Below, piece by piece: positions 6,806 through 7,610 of a stretch of 7,610 nt of DNA. The position numbers were made by a program, and so were the translations under genes. The notes under the pieces are model-generated. The model was given only the letters and a program-made list of their open reading frames with translations. It made no database searches and was not told the origin of the DNA. The DNA comes from Paracoccaceae bacterium. GTDB taxonomy: Bacteria > Pseudomonadota > Alphaproteobacteria > Rhodobacterales > Rhodobacteraceae. Position 1 is the first letter of the stretch; each line of letters opens with the position of its first letter. The stretch lies in the NCBI GenBank assembly GCA_007134805.1, contig SLKB01000174.1, positions 1 through 7,610 of the forward strand, written 5' to 3'.

Positions 6806-6823
6806 CGCGGCGTGCAAAGAAGA

Positions 6824-6848
6824 ACGCCCCGGCCTGAGACCGGGGCGT
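6824..6848. terminator. Bidirectional terminator between convergent dgkA and rpmJ
   Basis: A 9-bp GC-rich stem, ACGCCCCGG (6824-6832) with CCGGGGCGT (6840-6848), has a 7-nt loop. Three more pairs (AAG 6820-6822 with CTT 6850-6852) follow beyond an A-C mismatch. On the minus strand the stem is followed by TTCTTCTTT, a good U-rich tail, so termination looks stronger for rpmJ than for dgkA, whose side reads CCTTGAA. Confidence 0.85.
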
Positions 6849-6870
6849 CCTTGAACTCTGCCAAGCTTGA

Positions 6871-6996
6871 TCAGCCTTGGCGTGCCTTGAATTTTTTCTG
6901 CGTCTTGTTGATCACATAGACCCGGCCCTTGCGGCGCACGATCTGACAATCGCGATGGCGGCTCTTGAGCGACCGGAGCGAATTTCTGACCTTCAT
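6871..6996 (-). CDS. rpmJ: 50S ribosomal protein bL36, zinc-free (C-minus, YkgO-like) form
   Basis: Smallest large-subunit ribosomal protein, 41 aa. It begins [14 protein letters not shown] and ends [11 protein letters not shown], matching the alphaproteobacterial / E. coli YkgO type. Only one cysteine (Cys17) is present, so the Cys3-His zinc site of the C-plus form is missing. In bacteria that carry both forms the zinc-free paralogue is used in zinc limitation, but in many alphaproteobacteria I believe it is the only copy. AAGGAG (7004-7009 on the minus strand) lies 7 nt before ATG 6996, fixing the start. The longer open frame running upstream through the tRNA is not coding. The gene lies downstream of tRNA-Val and ends just before the shared terminator. 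Confidence 0.96.
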   Translation of the reverse strand: MKVRNSLRSLKSRHRDCQIVRRKGRVYVINKTQKKFKARQG

Positions 6997-7013
6997 CGGT
7001 CTTCTCCTTATCG

Positions 7014-7029
7014 CGGCGCACGAGCGCCG
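7014..7029 (-). promoter_or_regulatory. GC hairpin just upstream of the rpmJ ribosome site
   Basis: CGGCGC (7014-7019) and GCGCCG (7024-7029) form a perfect 6-bp all-GC stem with a four-base loop (TCGT when read on minus). It ends 4 nt before the rpmJ AAGGAG and lies between the tRNA 3' end and rpmJ. It has no T-run, so it is not a typical terminator. It could be a processing or translational element of a tRNA-rpmJ transcript, or chance in GC-rich DNA. Confidence 0.35.
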
Positions 7030-7061
7030 TTGCGGTGATCCTGCCAGAGACAGGGGGTGAA

Positions 7062-7136
<75 letters not shown>

Positions 7137-7208
7137 GAAGCGAACCACGCGATGCCCCCTTACGTCGATCCCTCGAAAGAGGTTCCCGAACCCAAAGGGA
7201 CGCCGCCA

Positions 7209-7238
7209 TTGGCCGCGTCACTTGCCGGAGGCTATAAA
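7209..7238 (+). promoter_or_regulatory. Predicted promoter of the N-formylglutamate amidohydrolase-family gene
   Basis: TTGGCC (7209-7214) and TATAAA (7233-7238) are 18 bases apart, matching consensus at four and five of six positions. The -10 sits in the most AT-rich patch of an otherwise GC-rich gap. Transcription would begin near 7245, giving a leader of about 73 nt before ATG 7318. The rest of the 181-nt gap (7137-7317) holds the upstream flank of the tRNA gene, where I see no clear minus-strand promoter, and small hairpins such as CCTC-GAAA-GAGG (7171-7182). Confidence 0.5.
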
Positions 7239-7317
7239 AGGGAACGCAGAGAGGATCAAGGGCTTTCGAAACGAGAATACAATGCGCTATATCTCGAGGA
7301 CCTGAGAGTAGAGGCCC

Positions 7318-7610
7318 ATGCGATCCTACGACTTTCACCCCGCCGCTGCGCCGCAGAGCGCTGTCGTCTTTGCCTCGCCGCATAGTGGGCGGCATTATCC
7401 GCGTGCCTTTCTGCGTGCGAGCGTGCTGGATGAGGTGGTGTTGCGGTCGTCCGAAGATGCCTATGTCGACCAGTTCCTGTCGCGCGCGAGTGCAGCCGGT
7501 GCGCCGGTCCTGCTGGGGGCCGTGCCGCGCGCCTATGTCGATTATAACCGCGCCGCCTCGGAGTTGGACCCCGCGCTCATCATGGGGGTTTCCACCACAG
7601 GCCAGAATCC
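7318..7610 (+). CDS. N-formylglutamate amidohydrolase family protein (5' part, runs off the window)
   Basis: The first 97 codons are present and no stop is reached. The family hydrolyses N-formylglutamate to glutamate and formate, the last step of one histidine degradation route. Many family members lie outside hut operons and have unproven substrates. Visible family features are the metal-site region [11 protein letters not shown] (18-28, with His22), [10 protein letters not shown] (44-53) and [16 protein letters not shown] (70-85). The start is forced: an in-frame TAG (7309-7311) lies two codons before ATG 7318. The Shine-Dalgarno site is poor (GAGG, 7311-7314, 3 nt from the ATG). No other histidine-degradation gene is in the window, so the enzymatic assignment rests on family resemblance only. 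Confidence 0.9.
   Translation, partial: MRSYDFHPAAAPQSAVVFASPHSGRHYPRAFLRASVLDEVVLRSSEDAYVDQFLSRASAAGAPVLLGAVPRAYVDYNRAASELDPALIMGVSTTGQN

Noticed and set aside
7152..7385. 77-codon plus-strand open frame before and across the amidohydrolase start
   Set aside because: It overlaps the recognised amidohydrolase N-terminus in another frame and covers the predicted promoter. Its product resembles nothing known, and there is no good ribosome site.

Overview
The window is a GC-rich stretch of an alphaproteobacterial chromosome, most likely from the Rhodobacterales / Rhodobacteraceae-Paracoccaceae group. The reasons are strong G/C bias at third codon positions, a cysteine-poor 41-residue bL36 of the alphaproteobacterial type, a PanB of the 'LTAYHAHTA' kind, and a family set (HSD10-like SDR, YfdR-like HD protein, N-formylglutamate amidohydrolase, pyk) that I associate with that order. 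The assignment rests on protein resemblance from memory, not on a search. No mobile element, phage gene, CRISPR array, toxin-antitoxin pair or defence gene is visible. This is a housekeeping and biosynthetic region, and I found no clear undescribed system in it.

Layout. (1) 34-2230, plus strand: pyruvate kinase (pyk), then a 111-nt gap holding a 12-bp imperfect hairpin, then rpmI (bL35) and rplT (bL20), closed by a strong hairpin terminator at 2201-2230. (2) 2245-3009, minus strand: a short-chain dehydrogenase resembling HSD17B10, converging on that terminator. (3) 3161-6805, plus strand: a probable five-gene transcription unit made of a YfdR-like HD phosphohydrolase, hemF (aerobic coproporphyrinogen III oxidase), panC, panB and dgkA. 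panC/panB and panB/dgkA each overlap by ATGA. The unit ends at a shared terminator at 6824-6848. (4) 6871-7136, minus strand: tRNA-Val(GAC) followed 65 nt later by rpmJ (bL36), reading toward the same terminator. (5) 7318 to the window end, plus strand: the first 97 codons of an N-formylglutamate amidohydrolase-family gene, with a plausible sigma-70-type promoter upstream.

How the genes fit together. pyk makes ATP and pyruvate. rpmI, rplT, rpmJ and tRNA-Val supply translation. hemF makes protoporphyrinogen in the presence of oxygen. panC and panB make pantothenate for coenzyme A. dgkA recycles diacylglycerol in the inner membrane. The SDR probably oxidises a hydroxyacyl-CoA or related alcohol, and the HD protein probably dephosphorylates a nucleotide. 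Points worth a second look are the rpmI leader hairpin, the predicted K+-independent pyruvate kinase signature, the chromosomal YfdR-like gene in front of hemF, the apparent tRNA-rpmJ dicistron with hairpins at both ends of rpmJ, and one unusual residue in PanC.
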